A DNA stretch of 6,329 bases, taken from assembly GCA_031290855.1 (NCBI GenBank), contig JAISLM010000121.1:1-6329 (forward strand), in the 5' to 3' direction. Positions 5,824 through 6,329 of the stretch are shown here, piece after piece. The first letter of the stretch is position 1, and each line of letters begins with the position of its first letter. This DNA is from Spirochaetaceae bacterium. Lineage in GTDB: Bacteria; Spirochaetota; Spirochaetia; Treponematales; Breznakiellaceae. The translations under genes and the position numbers were made by a program. Below the pieces are notes generated by a model. The model was not told the DNA's origin, ran no database searches, and saw only the letters and a list, made by a program, of their open reading frames with translations.

Positions 5824-6329
5824 ATGGACAGCACAGGCAAACTCATGGCTATTGCCGAAAAAAAGATCGGGATACTTCCGGCAAAGCGCTTGTTTTGTGT
5901 GTTGCTGGTATTGTTTGAAATATACAAAAAGACCATTGCCGAAAAACTTAATGTGTCCCGGCTAACCGTGAAGAAATACAGGGAATTGGCGGACGCGGGG
6001 AATATTGAAGGGATATTCTCGGATACGGTGTACCGTAGAAGGAGCGGGACGGAAGATTACCGGGACGGGATAATGGCGGAGCCGGACAAGAAGCCGGAGC
6101 AGACGCCGGGGGAGGCGGCGGCGGTCATAGTAAGAAGTGTCCGGACTGAAGCGGAGTCTGCCGCGGGTGACGAAGGTCTTAAAAAAAACGGCTTCAGGCC
6201 GTTAAGGGCCGGTTTCTGCCGGCGAAGGCGGACGGGGTGAAGCGGCGGGAGTTTGCGGAACAGGAACTGAAACCGCCGGTGAAAGAGGGATTTATAGAGC
6301 TTTTTTCGCGGACGCCTCCCATTTTGTGA
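5824..6329 (+). pseudogene. IS630-family transposase, N-terminal part with several frame changes, runs off the window
   Basis: Would encode the transposase of an IS630/Tc1-mariner type element. The ORF reading MDSTGKLMAIAEKK begins at 5824 and contains a helix-turn-helix (KKTIAEKLNVSRLTVKKY, about residues 35-52), then NIEGIFSDTVYRRR. After EAAAVI the family pattern EEVSGLKRSLPRVTKVLKK is found only in a second frame, explained by an extra T at 6131. The original frame returns after an A-run that is one base short (6181-6188), giving KNGFRPLRAGF. Another missing T (6213-6215) leads into LPAKADGVKRREFAEQELKP in a different frame, and one more (6301-6306) leads to FFADASHFV, which holds the first catalytic Asp (codon 6311-6313) at the window edge. 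The open frame from 5824 to 6240 is therefore a mis-framed 138-residue product and not a separate gene. Four indels mean the element is inactive unless the sequence is wrong. Confidence 0.85.

Noticed and set aside
6140..6166. A third type A palindrome at TCCGGACTGAAGCGGAGTCT
   Set aside because: The arms are imperfect, the centre is too long, and the bases are explained by the normal IS630 residues SGLKRSL.
1..6329. CRISPR array, tRNA or rRNA genes
   Set aside because: No regularly spaced direct repeats and no tRNA- or rRNA-like segments were seen on either strand.

Overview
The window is a patchwork. A GC-rich, apparently intact core of three genes (about 1940-5700) lies between decayed, mobile-type DNA on both sides. 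The organism cannot be fixed from sequence alone. The two exported/membrane proteins and the mix of IS256, IS630, Dam-type methylase and RadC genes feel most like a host-associated spirochaete of the Treponema lineage. This is a low-confidence impression, not a demonstrated match.

Left side (1-1097, minus strand): an IS256/mutator-family transposase that runs off the window edge. Its reading frame is broken, and it carries three very short perfect palindromes, two of type GGACTTTAGTCC and one of type CGAACCGAAGGTTCG. Two of them add exactly five codons without breaking the frame, one of these inside the family's C-x2-H signature; the third breaks the frame. A probable IS end lies near 1097. 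Next come about 130 bases of unassigned sequence and then an AT-rich Dam-type (D12 class) adenine methyltransferase pseudogene (1228-1834, minus). It has a frameshift, an in-frame stop, a missing DPPY motif and a 21-codon in-frame insertion holding another copy of the second palindrome.

Centre: radC (1940-2710, minus) is divergent from a two-gene plus-strand unit (2779-4089 and 4099-5700, 9 bases apart). The first of these encodes an exported protein with a Cys-Ser-Gly-Phe motif and downstream histidines, possibly a cysteine-peptidase-like fold. The second is a membrane protein with an N-terminal signal or anchor and a later two-helix hairpin. They are probably co-transcribed and may act together at the cell envelope; the substrate is unknown. 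The 68-base radC/2779 interval holds a 17-base AT-rich palindrome.

Right side (5701-6329): a spacer with two possible hairpins, then an IS630-family transposase start with a good ribosome binding site. It has at least four single-base frame changes, and the window ends in the FFADASHFV motif around the first catalytic Asp.

The most interesting signal is the set of 12-15-base palindromes inserted inside protein-coding DNA. They occur in two unrelated genes and can behave as in-frame peptide-adding cassettes. This resembles, in principle, the Rickettsia palindromic elements but is much shorter.
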